Assembly: GCA_015067005.1 (NCBI GenBank)
Contig: SVNH01000002.1
Coordinates: 157,081 to 221,080 of the forward strand
From: Ruminococcus flavefaciens
Lineage (GTDB): Bacteria; Bacillota; Clostridia; Oscillospirales; Ruminococcaceae
Length of the DNA stretch: 64,000 nucleotides
Direction of reading: 5' to 3'
The notes beneath the pieces are model-generated. The model did no database searches and had not been told where the DNA came from. It saw only the letters and a list, made by a program, of their open reading frames with translations. Within the stretch, counting starts at the first letter, position 1; each line of letters opens with the position of its first letter. Shown here in pieces: positions 34,722 to 45,519 of this stretch. The position numbers were made by a program, and so were the translations under genes.

Positions 34722-35288
34722 ATGAATACCAAAGACAATCAGCGCGTAAGACTGACAAAAAGACTTCTTCGTGAAAGTATAATAAAGCTGCTGGGAAAGC
34801 AGACTATCTACGATATAACCGTCAGTCAGCTTTGTGAGGACGCAGGGATAAACCGCTCTACCTTCTACAAGTATTACAACAATATCCGTGAGATATACGA
34901 GGAGATAGAGCAGGAAGCCCTTTCTGCCGGTGCAAGCTGTATCGCAAGTGTGAACGTCCACGATAAGGGGTCTATAATCCAGCAGGTAGAGGTACTTCTT
35001 TCCCATATCAGGGATAATTCCGCGCTTTATACTCTCCTTCTCGAAAACAGCGCGGAAGGCGATTTTCCCTATAAGCTCATTGAGGGTACAGTGGGCAAAA
35101 TAACTGATATGCATGAGCTTATGCCGGGCAATATGCACGTCTATGCGGAATACTGCTCGCTATTCGTTGTATCAGGCTCACTTTCTATCATACGCAAGTG
35201 GCTCAGCAGCGGAATGAATGAGTCTCCCCGCGAGCTTGCCGAGCTGATACTGAACATCGCTACCGGAAAGATAGGATTCCGGATTTGA
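34722..35288 (+). CDS. TetR/AcrR-family regulator
   Basis: 188 residues. The N-terminal helix-turn-helix (YDITVSQLCEDAGINRSTFYKYYNN) is the TetR signature and the C-terminal helices bind ligand and dimerise. In one transcription unit with the MMPL gene, it should repress the promoter palindrome at 32490 and release it on binding a pump substrate. The ribosome site is GAGGTGC. Confidence 0.9.
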   Translation: MNTKDNQRVRLTKRLLRESIIKLLGKQTIYDITVSQLCEDAGINRSTFYKYYNNIREIYEEIEQEALSAGASCIASVNVHDKGSIIQQVEVLLSHIRDNSALYTLLLENSAEGDFPYKLIEGTVGKITDMHELMPGNMHVYAEYCSLFVVSGSLSIIRKWLSSGMNESPRELAELILNIATGKIGFRI

Positions 35289-35310
35289 TTTTTTTATTAT
35301 CACAGAATTA

Positions 35311-35338
35311 AAAAGCGGATGAATGATCATCCGCTTTT
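35311..35338. terminator. Bidirectional terminator
   Basis: AAAAGCGGATGA-ATGA-TCATCCGCTTTT between the convergent TetR and flotillin genes. Confidence 0.85.
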
Positions 35339-35350
35339 CTTATTACATCT

Positions 35351-36898
35351 TTATTCATCTGTATCCGTTTCATCTGCGTCTGTTATCTCTTCCATAAACT
35401 CTGTTCCGTAGTCCGGATCGGATACTCGCTCTTCGTTCACCTCAGCCTCAGTAGCTTTATCATCTGGCTCGGGAGCACTCACTGCTCTGCCGCCAAGGAA
35501 GCCTGAAAGTATGCCTCTGATGTCAACGCCTGTCGCCTCAGAAAGACCGTCAGTGACTCTTGTGGTGGAGCTGATGATATCGCCTACCATTCTGCTTGAA
35601 TTGCCGTCGCCGTACATAGTGATGCGGTCAACATTTTCAAGAGGAGCAGCAGCGTTCTTGACTACCTCGGGAAGAGCCTTGAAGTACATCTCAAGAACAG
35701 CAGCCTCGCCGTACTTCTTCATAGCCTCTGCCTTGGCGTTGATACCTTCTGCCTCTGCAAGTCCCTTTGCACGAATAGCATCTGCCTCAGCCTTACCTAC
35801 TGCTGCGATACCCTCAGCCTCCTGCATACGTGCGAATTTTGCAGCCTCTGCCTCAGCCTTCTGAGCCTCAGCCTCCTGTTCTCTCTGGAAGCGGTCTGCT
35901 TCGGCTTCCTTCTTGAGCTGATAGAGCTTAGCATCGGCCTCCTGCTGAGCCTTGTAGCGGTCAGCTTCAGCCTTTTTCTTTATCTCTGCATCGAGGGCTT
36001 TTTCCTTTACCTCTGCTTCCTTTGTCTTGAGCTCTACGTCCTTCTCGGAAGCTGCGATGTTTGCGTTAGCCTTTGAAACCTCGATGGTCTTGCGCTGCTC
36101 CTCTTTCTGGATCTCATAAGCCGCATCGGCGATAGCAAGCTGTGTATCGGCTTCCTTTTTAAGTTCAGCCTGACGGATAGCGAGCTCGTTGTTCTTCTGA
36201 GCTATCTCAGTTTCAGCGAGCACCTTTGCATCGTTTGCTTCCTTCTTTGCCTGTGCCTTTGCGATCTCTATCTCCTTTTCGGATTCAGCTCTTGCAATAG
36301 CTGCTTTCTTCTGGATCTTAGTGGTGTTGTCGATACCGAGATTCTCAATGAGATTCTGGTCATCTGTGAAGTTCTGAACATTGAACGATACTATTTCCAG
36401 TCCCATCCTGTTGAGGTCTGGAGCTGCGTTTTCCTGTACCTTCTCAGCGAAAGCCTTGCGGTCGTTGACCATTGCTTCGAGAGTCATCTGTCCGACGATC
36501 TCACGCATATTGCCTTCGAGGACCTCACGCGCTACCTTTGCAACATAAGTTGTCTCCTTATTGAGGAAGTTCTCAGCGCCGAGCTTGATTAGAGAAGGAT
36601 CACTGCTTACCTTTACGTTTACGTTCGCGTCAACATTGATATTGATGTAATCGGCTGTCGGAACCGCACTCGATGTCTTGACATCAACTGCTATAAGCTG
36701 TAATTTCAGCTTATCAACACGCTCAAAGAAAGGGATGCGGATACTTGCCTTGCCGATGATTATCTTGCGTCTCAGACCAGAGATTATGTATGCGGTGTCC
36801 GGAGGCGCCTTGATGTAACCCATGGCGAGAATGACAATGAATAGTGCAATACCTGCTGCGATAGGTATAATGAGTTCGAGTGGGAAATCCTTTAACAT
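35351..36898 (-). CDS. floT: Flotillin-like SPFH protein
   Basis: 515 residues from ATG 36898, chosen because AAGGAGG lies 6 nt upstream; the longer frame has no ribosome site. One N-terminal membrane segment (LELIIPIAAGIALFIVILAMG), an SPFH/PHB domain (about 35-200; KLQLIAVDVKTSSAVPTADYI), a very long Glu/Ala/Lys coiled coil (about 210-410; repeats such as AEADRFQREQEAEAQKAEAE), and a C-terminal oligomerisation part. Acts as scaffold of functional membrane microdomains, affecting envelope fluidity and secretion. The NfeD-type partner often beside it is not here. Confidence 0.9.
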   Translation of the reverse strand: MLKDFPLELIIPIAAGIALFIVILAMGYIKAPPDTAYIISGLRRKIIIGKASIRIPFFERVDKLKLQLIAVDVKTSSAVPTADYININVDANVNVKVSSDPSLIKLGAENFLNKETTYVAKVAREVLEGNMREIVGQMTLEAMVNDRKAFAEKVQENAAPDLNRMGLEIVSFNVQNFTDDQNLIENLGIDNTTKIQKKAAIARAESEKEIEIAKAQAKKEANDAKVLAETEIAQKNNELAIRQAELKKEADTQLAIADAAYEIQKEEQRKTIEVSKANANIAASEKDVELKTKEAEVKEKALDAEIKKKAEADRYKAQQEADAKLYQLKKEAEADRFQREQEAEAQKAEAEAAKFARMQEAEGIAAVGKAEADAIRAKGLAEAEGINAKAEAMKKYGEAAVLEMYFKALPEVVKNAAAPLENVDRITMYGDGNSSRMVGDIISSTTRVTDGLSEATGVDIRGILSGFLGGRAVSAPEPDDKATEAEVNEERVSDPDYGTEFMEEITDADETDTDE

Positions 36899-37225
36899 AG
36901 TGTACCTCCTTCTTGGTATGTTCGGATCGGTATGTGATGTACACCGTCTGTGTACAATAAGCATTATACACTGCCCGCAAACGCTTGTCAATATCCCTTC
37001 AAACGACGGTATATACAGAAATACTATCATTTCAGATACAGAAATATATATCCTGCGGAGCAAATCATGAGTTCACGCGAACCTATACTATGTTCGGCTG
37101 ATGCATTTTCGCCCAAAACAGTTTTTTACCATATAAAAAATCTATGTCATTATTCCGACAAAATATGCGTTTGTGCTGTAGTATGATAGCTTACTGCGGC
37201 AGAATATAACATATAATGCTAAAAT
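36899..37225. other. Upstream region of the flotillin gene, no gene
   Basis: It contains only frames that overlap the flotillin leader and lack ribosome sites. Nothing else supported. Confidence 0.5.
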
Positions 37226-37294
37226 AAGAACCGCCAAAGCTACAACTTCCCTGAGGTACACTTTAGTTAGGAAGCGTTGCTTATAGCGGTTCTT
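37226..37294. ncRNA. Isolated long hairpin, possible small RNA or repeat element
   Basis: Outer stem AAGAACCGC/GCGGTTCTT (37226-37234 / 37286-37294), inner CAAC-TTCC/GGAA-GCGTTG, apical CTGAGGTACACTTTAG. A T-rich plus-strand tail follows. About 430 bp from the array; no link to CRISPR is evident. Confidence 0.4.
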
Positions 37295-37643
37295 TCAATT
37301 TTCAATTTGCAATTGACATTTATGCTACGATAGTTAGCTATGAAGGCAAGCTATTAATCAGCGTTAAAGAGCTCCTGTAAGTCGCATGGTTAAACCCAAT
37401 AATCGCTATATTTTTACAAACACATCCGCTGATGCTGATGGTAGATTTTCATTATTGCGACATTCCCTCCGTTCATGTTTACTGTGCGATTTGAATTGTT
37501 CTTTTTAATCAATTTTTATGTAAAAGAAGAATTCGAGTTTACCTCGTTACAAACAGAGCATAATCGTATTTACTGACCTCACTCCCCATAAAATATCACA
37601 CTTCTCTCAAACTCTTCTCTTGAAGAATCAGCTATAAATGACG
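37295..37643. other. Gene-free stretch before the array's distal end
   Basis: AT-rich with no ORF carrying a ribosome site and no clear hairpin. It ends at the degenerate CRISPR repeat. Confidence 0.5.
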
Positions 37644-39401
37644 TTTTTCTCCCCTATATAATTACGCTACTCTATAATTACACTACTCTCAAACCAAAAA
37701 CGCGCTGCTATCCTCAGACGTGACGTTTTACTACCCTATAAAATTACACTACTCTCAAACATCCGCAGGCATATCCTCAGTTAAGAGGTGGTTTTACTAC
37801 CCTATAAAATTACACTACTCTCAAACGAAATCAGCTGGCACTCTGGTGCTCGACCTGTTTTACTACCCTATAAAATTACACTACTCTCAAACGCGTTGCG
37901 AGGACGTACCAAGTAGAGCAGTGTTTTACTACCCTATAAAATTACACTACTCTCAAACTTCGATACAACACAGAACCGTTGGGTTTGGTTTTACTACCCT
38001 ATAAAATTACACTACTCTCAAACTGTCTCATGCATGATGTTACATTTGAAGAGGTTTTACTACCCTATAAAATTACACTACTCTCAAACTAGTGTAGCAG
38101 AGTATATCCGCGGTCTGATGTTTTACTACCCTATAAAATTACACTACTCTCAAACAGGAAATCAGAATGACCGATATGCAGAAGGGTTTTACTACCCTAT
38201 AAAATTACACTACTCTCAAACCGGAACAGGGGCGTATGCTGCCCCAGGTTGTGTTTTACTACCCTATAAAATTACACTACTCTCAAACGGAATCCGTGCG
38301 CGAGGTCTCCCCCTCTGGTTTTACTACCCTATAAAATTACACTACTCTCAAACGTGCCAGAGTGTTTACCCACTTCTGAATGTGTTTTACTACCCTATAA
38401 AATTACACTACTCTCAAACAGTACCCTCACCGATGTACTTAGTGATTGTGTTTTACTACCCTATAAAATTACACTACTCTCAAACTGTTGAACTCATTGA
38501 CGATCCCGACAAGAAGTTTTACTACCCTATAAAATTACACTACTCTCAAACGGCGGAGCTGACCTGTCCAAGCTTCACGAGTTTTACTACCCTATAAAAT
38601 TACACTACTCTCAAACACTCAGAAGCCGGGTTATAAAGTGACTTAGTTTTACTACCCTATAAAATTACACTACTCTCAAACGATAATGACACTTGTTAAT
38701 GAAGGTTTTGCGTTTTACTACCCTATAAAATTACACTACTCTCAAACCAAACTGCACAAGATACTCACGGCAGGAGAGTTTTACTACCCTATAAAATTAC
38801 ACTACTCTCAAACTACCGCTGCAAACTGCAATGTTTTGTTTTGTTTTACTACCCTATAAAATTACACTACTCTCAAACAGACGGAAACGGAAAAAGCAAA
38901 ATACAAAGTTTTACTACCCTATAAAATTACACTACTCTCAAACTTTGTACCGAGACTATCAGTCTGCAATAAAGTTTTACTACCCTATAAAATTACACTA
39001 CTCTCAAACTGGGCGTGGGCTGAGTTCAAGAAAGCCTAGTTTTACTACCCTATAAAATTACACTACTCTCAAACTGCCTCAGCTCAGGATCAGCCGTAAG
39101 CCTGGTTTTACTACCCTATAAAATTACACTACTCTCAAACCGTCCAATGTGAGTTCACTCATTTTCAAAAGTTTTACTACCCTATAAAATTACACTACTC
39201 TCAAACGGACATTTGTGCCCTCACCAATCAGAGCGGTTTTACTACCCTATAAAATTACACTACTCTCAAACCACGGTATACGTAGACTGCAATCTCTACG
39301 TTTTACTACCCTATAAAATTACACTACTCTCAAACAACATCGGTAATGCAAGATATGAGCTGAAAGTTTTACTACCCTATAAAATTACACTACTCTCAAA
39401 C
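37644..39401 (-). CRISPR. Type II-A CRISPR array, 26 intact 36-bp repeats plus one degenerate, 26 spacers
   Basis: Repeats run from 37725 to 39366 (starts) and are identical as far as read. On the transcribed minus strand the repeat begins GTTTGAGAGTAGTG and ends GGGTAGTAAAAC, the II-A pattern (compare GTTTTAGAGC...CCAAAAC). Spacers are 28-31 nt, mostly 29-30. The terminal repeat 37644-37694 is degenerate and 51 bp long. Transcription is from right to left, from the leader beside csn2. All spacers differ. Confidence 0.97.
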
Positions 39402-39490
39402 CTCAAATTCAAGATAATGACACTACTCATCAGTGCATTTTCATAAGGTATATCTTTATTATACATCATAATCAGCTAATAATCAATAGT
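39402..39490 (-). promoter_or_regulatory. CRISPR leader with anchor ATTTGAG
   Basis: On the minus strand the seven bases touching the first repeat (39408-39402) read ATTTGAG, the leader-anchoring sequence known from type II-A systems for adaptation. AT-rich, about 89 bp between the csn2 stop and the array; also holds the repeat-like GACACTACTCATCA. Confidence 0.85.
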
Positions 39491-40159
39491 TTATATGACG
39501 CACATATCTTTATCAATTATTATCACTTCCTCATTACACAAACGGCTGTGTTCCGTACTTTCAATACATATAAGCTGTATCTTTTTAAGCAGAAGACTTT
39601 GAAAAAGCTGTTCGGTCTGATTATCAGTCAGATAGCTCCTTAGATTTAAGGTTATGAACAGTTTCTTTCCCTTTAAATCCCTCGAAGTAATAATGTACTC
39701 CAGTATTTTTTCTGACAGCGACATATCCTTATCATCAAAACTCATATCAAAAGCTTTCAGTATCCCGGTTATATCCTCAGGAACTGTTATTGTAAGCTCC
39801 ATTTCCTGTCCTTCAATGAGTTCATACAAGTATTCAGATATGCGTGAAAGTATTTCGTATGTCTGCTGATACATTTTCTCATCAACAGCTTCCTTTTTCA
39901 ACAGAGCATACAGCTTGCTTATCAGATCTTTTTGATTAACTGTAAATGGAACAAGCTGCGTGATAAGCTCTGTATTTTTTCGCATATCCATCGGCTGATA
40001 GTTCTCAGAGACAACAAAAGCACCATCATTTCCGTCAAGCTGAGACTGAATATCAGAAACTATGTTATAGAAAATATGCTGATTCTCTATTATCAGTTCA
40101 AGAACTTTATCCTCTTTAAGTTCACAGGATATATCAGCCGCCGGATATGCTATCATCAT
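39491..40159 (-). CDS. csn2: Csn2, type II-A adaptation protein
   Basis: 222 residues, small Csn2 length class. Ring-forming dsDNA-end binding protein required for spacer acquisition in II-A systems. It fits by position (last cas gene, leader-proximal), 4-bp overlap with cas2, and a P-loop-less fold with a C-terminal [35 protein letters not shown] stretch typical of the family. It classifies the locus as II-A. Confidence 0.92.
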   Translation of the reverse strand: MMIAYPAADISCELKEDKVLELIIENQHIFYNIVSDIQSQLDGNDGAFVVSENYQPMDMRKNTELITQLVPFTVNQKDLISKLYALLKKEAVDEKMYQQTYEILSRISEYLYELIEGQEMELTITVPEDITGILKAFDMSFDDKDMSLSEKILEYIITSRDLKGKKLFITLNLRSYLTDNQTEQLFQSLLLKKIQLICIESTEHSRLCNEEVIIIDKDMCVI

Positions 40160-40482
40160 AATATCACAAGCCTTTCGTCGCTGTCTATTACATCGCTTTT
40201 AAAGCTGCCTGTAATAAACTCCATTTTCTCAAATTGTTTTTCGGTAACATTCAGCACCTGTACAAGTCCCTGCGGCGGACGATTACTTTTTATAACATTC
40301 AACACCGTATTTGCCACAGTCTGATTAAGCACCATCCTGCAATAAACAGATTCCTGAAGCATAATAAAACCGTTTTTTACAAGAAAGCGCCTGAAGCGAT
40401 TATAATCCCGCCGGTTTTCCGCCGTTGCAACAGGAAGATCAAAAAATACCATAATCCTCATAAATCTGTAACTCATTTTCAC
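40156..40482 (-). CDS. cas2: Cas2
   Basis: 108 residues. Ferredoxin-like metal nuclease fold used as the structural core of the Cas1-Cas2 integrase. [11 protein letters not shown] at the N-terminus carries the conserved strand-1 Asp (FFDLP), followed by [24 protein letters not shown]. Overlaps cas1 and csn2 by 4 bp each, so translation is coupled. Confidence 0.96.
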   Translation of the reverse strand: MKMSYRFMRIMVFFDLPVATAENRRDYNRFRRFLVKNGFIMLQESVYCRMVLNQTVANTVLNVIKSNRPPQGLVQVLNVTEKQFEKMEFITGSFKSDVIDSDERLVIL

Positions 40483-41363
40483 TCCCGCCTTTTCAGGGAA
40501 TAAAACGTGATCTGTGAAACATCATTGTCATTCAAAGCATCAAAAACACTTCTGCAATACAGCTTTATTGCATTGCCGAGATATTGCTCCATCCCATTCA
40601 TATAAACAGTTGAATTGAGAATGTCAACAAGAATGTGCTTTTCTTCCTTATCAAATTTTGTGAAGCTGTTCTTCACAACACATCTGTCCACTATAACTCT
40701 GAAAGGCTCCATAAGATCACATGACAGATTGAAGTGATTGAACATATTGCTGTGGAATAAACCAAGCTGTGTTACATAGCCGTGAGCAGTTATCTCTCTG
40801 TTGAAATACGACAAAATGATACTGTAACCGTAATTCAGCGCAGCATTTGTAACACACTCCTGACTTCGTGTAAATTCTTTTCCGAAAAGCGCATTGAAAT
40901 ACACCTTAGCTGCATGACCTTCTCGATTGGTCACATCACCTATTTCAAGCTCTTCGATGTAATTCCTGAGCATTTCAGCTTCATTGCTTTTTTCAAGTTC
41001 TTCAAGGAATTCGGATTGCTTACGTATCTTTTCAGCGATTATTTCTGACCAGATATACGACTTGACATCCTCGCTCCATCTTATCTGTTTTCTTAGCTTG
41101 GCAGATGTATCGTGACTGCCGTAATACGAAACAAGTTCGCAGGTCGGATCGCGCTTTTCATTACAGAATATGACTTTTATCTTCTTTTCTGTAAGAGCTG
41201 CGATAAGACAGCCTGTTATTGAAACAGCTGTATTTTCAATGATGAGCACGGATATCTCGTCAAGGTTGATCTTGCTTGTGCTTTCCTCGCTCCTTACTAC
41301 AAGATATCCGGTCTTCATATCAAGCTTTGCTCTTTTGGAAATTACTACTGTACGCCAGCTCAT
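40479..41363 (-). CDS. cas1: Cas1 integrase
   Basis: 294 residues, usual II-A size. Inserts new spacers at the leader end. Visible features: N-terminal beta domain ([22 protein letters not shown]), the Glu region [16 protein letters not shown], the His region [32 protein letters not shown] with its conserved LGLFH and DLMEPFR. Starts 4 bp inside the cas9 3' end. Confidence 0.97.
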   Translation of the reverse strand: MSWRTVVISKRAKLDMKTGYLVVRSEESTSKINLDEISVLIIENTAVSITGCLIAALTEKKIKVIFCNEKRDPTCELVSYYGSHDTSAKLRKQIRWSEDVKSYIWSEIIAEKIRKQSEFLEELEKSNEAEMLRNYIEELEIGDVTNREGHAAKVYFNALFGKEFTRSQECVTNAALNYGYSIILSYFNREITAHGYVTQLGLFHSNMFNHFNLSCDLMEPFRVIVDRCVVKNSFTKFDKEEKHILVDILNSTVYMNGMEQYLGNAIKLYCRSVFDALNDNDVSQITFYSLKRRE

Positions 41364-44300
41364 AATTCAAGCAGATTTACAGACTTTTTTTCGTAAAGTC
41401 CGGTCGGAGACTGGTCGATTACATAAACCTCAGAGTTCTTTTTCTTGTTTAGTATCATGCCAAATCTTTCTGTATGGAAATTCTTTTGACCTCCTGCAAA
41501 ACTAAGATCAGCATTTGATGAACGACCGGTTTTCAAAATCGAGAGACATTTTATAAGAGCAAGAATTTGCTCAGTTAAATCCATCTTTGTAAACATATCA
41601 AATCCTTTTATCAATGTTTCACCAGCTTCTTTAAACTTATCCCACCGGGCAAATGGTCCTGAGATGCATTTTTCTGCAATACACTTATACAGCTTCTCAT
41701 TCATTTCTTTATTGATGCCGCTGTATGGGCTTACAGATGATATTATTTTATCCTTATATTTCTTATAAAACGATTCTATCCTTTTTACATATATTTCAAA
41801 TTCTCTGTCAAGCACCAGCGAAGTTGCAAGTGCAACAGACATATAATTATCATTCTTGCCCTTGAGATTAAAACGCATTCCATCAATCTCAAGAGTTGAA
41901 TTGATCCTGATTATTCTGAAATTATCATCCTCTTCACCATTTATTACAGACAAGTATTTAACATCCGCCTCTGTAATGTTTTTCATTTTATTTGCTGCAA
42001 CAAATCCTTTCATTGCTTCAATAATTATTTGACTTCTGCATTTTTCAGAAGATATAAAGTCATTAGCATTTAACAGATTGATCGGTACGAATATAATATC
42101 ATTTTTTAGTTTTATCAACGTAAAGAATGAAGCAGTTGCTTTATTATATCCTCCATATTTTCCGGTATCAAGTCCTTTTTTACGCGGAACCAGTCCACTT
42201 TTTTTACGAACAGGCATCTGATCAAACAATCCGCCCTTTCGCTTATATGCATACCTTACATACCTTATACTGTTTTTCGACATCATTTTCTCAACGATAC
42301 CAAACGAGCTTGAAGGAGCCCATGCGATCTCGCCATTGCGCTCTATCGTCTGTGAAATAAGCGTAGTCAGCTTGATCGAGTAATTAGTGTTTCTCCTTAT
42401 ATAATTCAACGGATTTTCGGTAAATCTTGTATGATAGATATTTCCCAGTACAATATTAAGATAAGCATCCTTTGCATGATGAAGATCATTTATCTCACGA
42501 CATTTTGGCATTTCCTTTTCCTGTCTGAATTCAGAAACAAGACCTGCTTTCACATACACAATTTCACTATCCGGTAAAAGCTCTTTCAGTATAGCTGCAA
42601 CAGCTTTGGTGGATTGTCTTGTCTCGACAAGCTGCCGCGCAATGAAACCAGACAATTCATCTTCTGTAAATTTTGTACTGCGAATAAGTCTGTTGTATTT
42701 CTTTTCGCTCATAAGACCTTTTTTGTGCAGGCTATGCCAGAATCCCTGCATTTTATTGCGGATGTCCGCACTGATAGGATAGCTGTCACCTTTAGCACCA
42801 TTAGCATTTGTGTCTACGAGCACCTTGTTATCAAGGCTGTCGTCTTTTATTTTAGCCTGCGGCCAAATATGGTCAATGTTCCATTTATGGTTATCTTCAA
42901 GTTCTTCAAAAATGATAGGTTTTCCGGTATAAGCGCACTTTCCAAGCTGCATGAAATAAAGGTAATATTTCTCGCTGCGGAGCTTTCCGTCATCAGCTTT
43001 ATTAAGACTGTTTTCCAATTCATTATAGTTATCAATTTCGTTTTTGAACTTTTCGATATAATCTGTGATCTGATCGCGCCGGGACTGAGTTCGTCTGCCC
43101 TTTGGAGTTTCTCCTTCTCCCCTTGCCATTTCAATAAAGATCTTATCAGGTGACTTTTTAAGTATTGTTTTCAGTTCCTTTACAATGTCAAGAGTCCTGG
43201 TTATTGAACGCCTTACCGCAGTCGGGATATACATATTCTCCAAACGCTTACTGATACTTTTCTCCTCTTCATGCTGGTCATAGTAATCATTATTGATAGC
43301 TTCAACAGCATTTGAATAGCTATACTTTGAGCTTAAAAGCTGCATAAGATTAGCGTTGGTATCCCATAAAGCTGCAATAATACTCTTTTCACATATTACT
43401 TCACCTGTAACAGGATCACAAAATGTCTCTTCAAGAAAACGTCTTGAAAGTCTGCCGTATTCATTATATTTCAGCTTTGAGATATACTTAATTTCGTCTT
43501 CAGGCAAATCAGGATATTTTTCTTTCAGCCATTTCTTCAAACGCTTAACATCAGTAGTAACAGTAATACGCTCGATGATTTTTTCAACATCACTTTCTTT
43601 GAGCATACCACTTCCAATAAGCCGCTCAAAATCGTGATATGACTTCAATGACGATTTGATATTGTCGTCAACGCCGCTAATTTCAATTTCTCCTTCGTAT
43701 GCGCCAATAGACTTGAAATATTCAGCTATACGCTTTTTAGTTACCTTTGCTTTTGAATCGACAAATTTATCCTGATACAGCCTCTGTTTCAGCTCAACAC
43801 TGATCGGCTCTCCATTTACCTTGATATTATTTATCTCATTCAGAACACTGAACTTGCAGTAGAGCAGAGAATACTTAGGCAGTACATCCTCGCCGGCAAG
43901 ATATGTACACTTACAGGTCATACGGCGGATAAATTCTTGTTCAGAAGCATCCTCGTCCACTATTTTACTGAAATTCCATGGATAAATCTTCCCCTCAGCC
44001 TTACGTTTCAGCCATGCATTTTTGCTTCTGTTGCTGCTTACAAGAGGTCCTGCATAGTAAGGAATACGGAACTCCATTATGCTCAGTATCTTATCAGCTG
44101 TTGTACCAAATTCATCCTTATCATTGAGAAACGGCAGGTATTTACAGGTGTTATCAAGTAGCTTTTTCAGCTCAGCATAGTAAAGCTGATATGGTATAAC
44201 GCGGTTGTCTGTTGTGACCTGCTTGGGACAGAGTTCGCCGTCTTCGCACTTTTTCTTTAATTCTTCATAGCGCACTTTATCCTCATCAGACGGAGCTATT

Positions 44301-45481
44301 TTTGTGAGAAAAGGCTTTAAGAATTTACAGAAATCCTCCTGTGAGCATTTTTTATACTTGCTTCTTTCATCTTCCGACGGAGCGTTGTAAACATAGCTCA
44401 CATAGTTTGCTTTATCAGATATTTCACGGAATATAGCGCTGTACTCACTCTTTATGTATTTGCGGACGAAGTATTTGAGTTCTTCAAGGTCTTTTTTATG
44501 TCTGTCATATATTTCGGCCTTTGATTCTGAAATCATTGTCTTTCCATGCAGTATATCAACAAGCAGCGACCAGTCATACATAGCCTTGATGCTTGCTATC
44601 AAGTCCAAATGCGTTTCATCTATCTGACCTGTGAGCATTTCAAGCGTATCGGCAAAATCTGCATTTTTTACGCATACCGAGTTCTTTTCAAGGCCTTTGT
44701 AATCATCTTTGCTGAACAGATCCGAAAGATTTACTGTACCGCCGCTTATCAGCTTTGTGAGCTTATCATATCTTATAGTCTCTGATTCTTCAGACTTCGG
44801 AGCTTTTCCGCCAAAAAGAAGTTGTTTTATATCCTTATCCTTTGCAGATACAGATATATGCTTTTTTAAGATCGCCTCCATTCCTTCTGAATTTTGGTCG
44901 AACGGCGGAGTTTCATCAATTTCCATAAGCGCACTGAAAAAGTTTTTGTATATCTCGGTAAAGTCGGTTATTTCATCAATATTATCCTTGCTTACGTTAA
45001 ACAGAAAATGTCCTCTGTGTGCAAGAAGATAGGCGCAGGCATAGTAAACCAGCCTTACATCATGAGATTCGGAGCTGTTCATCAGCTTGCAGATAAGGTG
45101 GTGTATGGTAGGATATTCTTTGAAATATTCCTTGTCGCCATAGTTTTCATCGTCAAAGAATATGTTATGCGTCCTGTTCTCGGAATCTTCCGGGAGCAGT
45201 GCACTCTCTTTTAATCTTTGGAAGAATTTTTCATCTTTCTTTACTATCTCAGCACCAAAAAAGTCCTGTAAGAGCTTTATGCGCTGCTGACGTCTGTCAA
45301 GTCGGCGGCGGGCTGTTCTGAATCCTCTTCTCTCAGCCGATTGCTGAGCCTCATCGAAAAGGTGTACGCCCCACATTAGGTTATTCCTGAATTTTTTCAG
45401 CTTATATTCTCCGTCTGTTACAGCCCAGCCTACTGAATCAGTTCCTATATCCAGTCCTAAATATGTTTTTTCATTTGCCAC
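41360..45481 (-). CDS. cas9: Cas9, type II-A RNA-guided nuclease
   Basis: 1373 residues, starting at GTG 45481 with AAGGAGG 8 nt upstream. RuvC-I Asp11 in YLGLDIGTDSVGWAV, an Arg-rich bridge helix (about 55-75; RRGFRTARRRLDRRQQR), a large REC lobe, RuvC-II Glu784 in IFIEMARGEG, HNH His871 in NIDHIWPQ with the downstream NANGAKGD, RuvC-III His1002/Asp1005 in HHAKDAYL, then the PAM-interacting C-terminus from about 1100. All four nuclease positions are present, so it should cut both strands. The PAM cannot be read from the window. The mRNA leader probably runs antisense through the tracrRNA gene. Confidence 0.97.
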   Translation of the reverse strand: MANEKTYLGLDIGTDSVGWAVTDGEYKLKKFRNNLMWGVHLFDEAQQSAERRGFRTARRRLDRRQQRIKLLQDFFGAEIVKKDEKFFQRLKESALLPEDSENRTHNIFFDDENYGDKEYFKEYPTIHHLICKLMNSSESHDVRLVYYACAYLLAHRGHFLFNVSKDNIDEITDFTEIYKNFFSALMEIDETPPFDQNSEGMEAILKKHISVSAKDKDIKQLLFGGKAPKSEESETIRYDKLTKLISGGTVNLSDLFSKDDYKGLEKNSVCVKNADFADTLEMLTGQIDETHLDLIASIKAMYDWSLLVDILHGKTMISESKAEIYDRHKKDLEELKYFVRKYIKSEYSAIFREISDKANYVSYVYNAPSEDERSKYKKCSQEDFCKFLKPFLTKIAPSDEDKVRYEELKKKCEDGELCPKQVTTDNRVIPYQLYYAELKKLLDNTCKYLPFLNDKDEFGTTADKILSIMEFRIPYYAGPLVSSNRSKNAWLKRKAEGKIYPWNFSKIVDEDASEQEFIRRMTCKCTYLAGEDVLPKYSLLYCKFSVLNEINNIKVNGEPISVELKQRLYQDKFVDSKAKVTKKRIAEYFKSIGAYEGEIEISGVDDNIKSSLKSYHDFERLIGSGMLKESDVEKIIERITVTTDVKRLKKWLKEKYPDLPEDEIKYISKLKYNEYGRLSRRFLEETFCDPVTGEVICEKSIIAALWDTNANLMQLLSSKYSYSNAVEAINNDYYDQHEEEKSISKRLENMYIPTAVRRSITRTLDIVKELKTILKKSPDKIFIEMARGEGETPKGRRTQSRRDQITDYIEKFKNEIDNYNELENSLNKADDGKLRSEKYYLYFMQLGKCAYTGKPIIFEELEDNHKWNIDHIWPQAKIKDDSLDNKVLVDTNANGAKGDSYPISADIRNKMQGFWHSLHKKGLMSEKKYNRLIRSTKFTEDELSGFIARQLVETRQSTKAVAAILKELLPDSEIVYVKAGLVSEFRQEKEMPKCREINDLHHAKDAYLNIVLGNIYHTRFTENPLNYIRRNTNYSIKLTTLISQTIERNGEIAWAPSSSFGIVEKMMSKNSIRYVRYAYKRKGGLFDQMPVRKKSGLVPRKKGLDTGKYGGYNKATASFFTLIKLKNDIIFVPINLLNANDFISSEKCRSQIIIEAMKGFVAANKMKNITEADVKYLSVINGEEDDNFRIIRINSTLEIDGMRFNLKGKNDNYMSVALATSLVLDREFEIYVKRIESFYKKYKDKIISSVSPYSGINKEMNEKLYKCIAEKCISGPFARWDKFKEAGETLIKGFDMFTKMDLTEQILALIKCLSILKTGRSSNADLSFAGGQKNFHTERFGMILNKKKNSEVYVIDQSPTGLYEKKSVNLLEL

Positions 45482-45519
45482 TTGACAAACCTCCTTTTTT
45501 ATGATAGTATAATGGTATA

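Noticed and set aside
37644..39401. Array transcribed on the plus strand
   Set aside because: The leader anchor, the degenerate distal repeat and the repeat's 5' GTTTGAGAG pairing with the tracrRNA all point to minus-strand transcription.
37725..39401. Self-targeting spacers within the window
   Set aside because: By eye no spacer matched the rest of the window; a real search is needed, so nothing is claimed.
37720..39446. Open frames through the CRISPR array encoding repeated YYPIKLHYSQT
   Set aside because: They arise because the 66-bp repeat-spacer period is a multiple of three; there is no ribosome site and spacers differ randomly.
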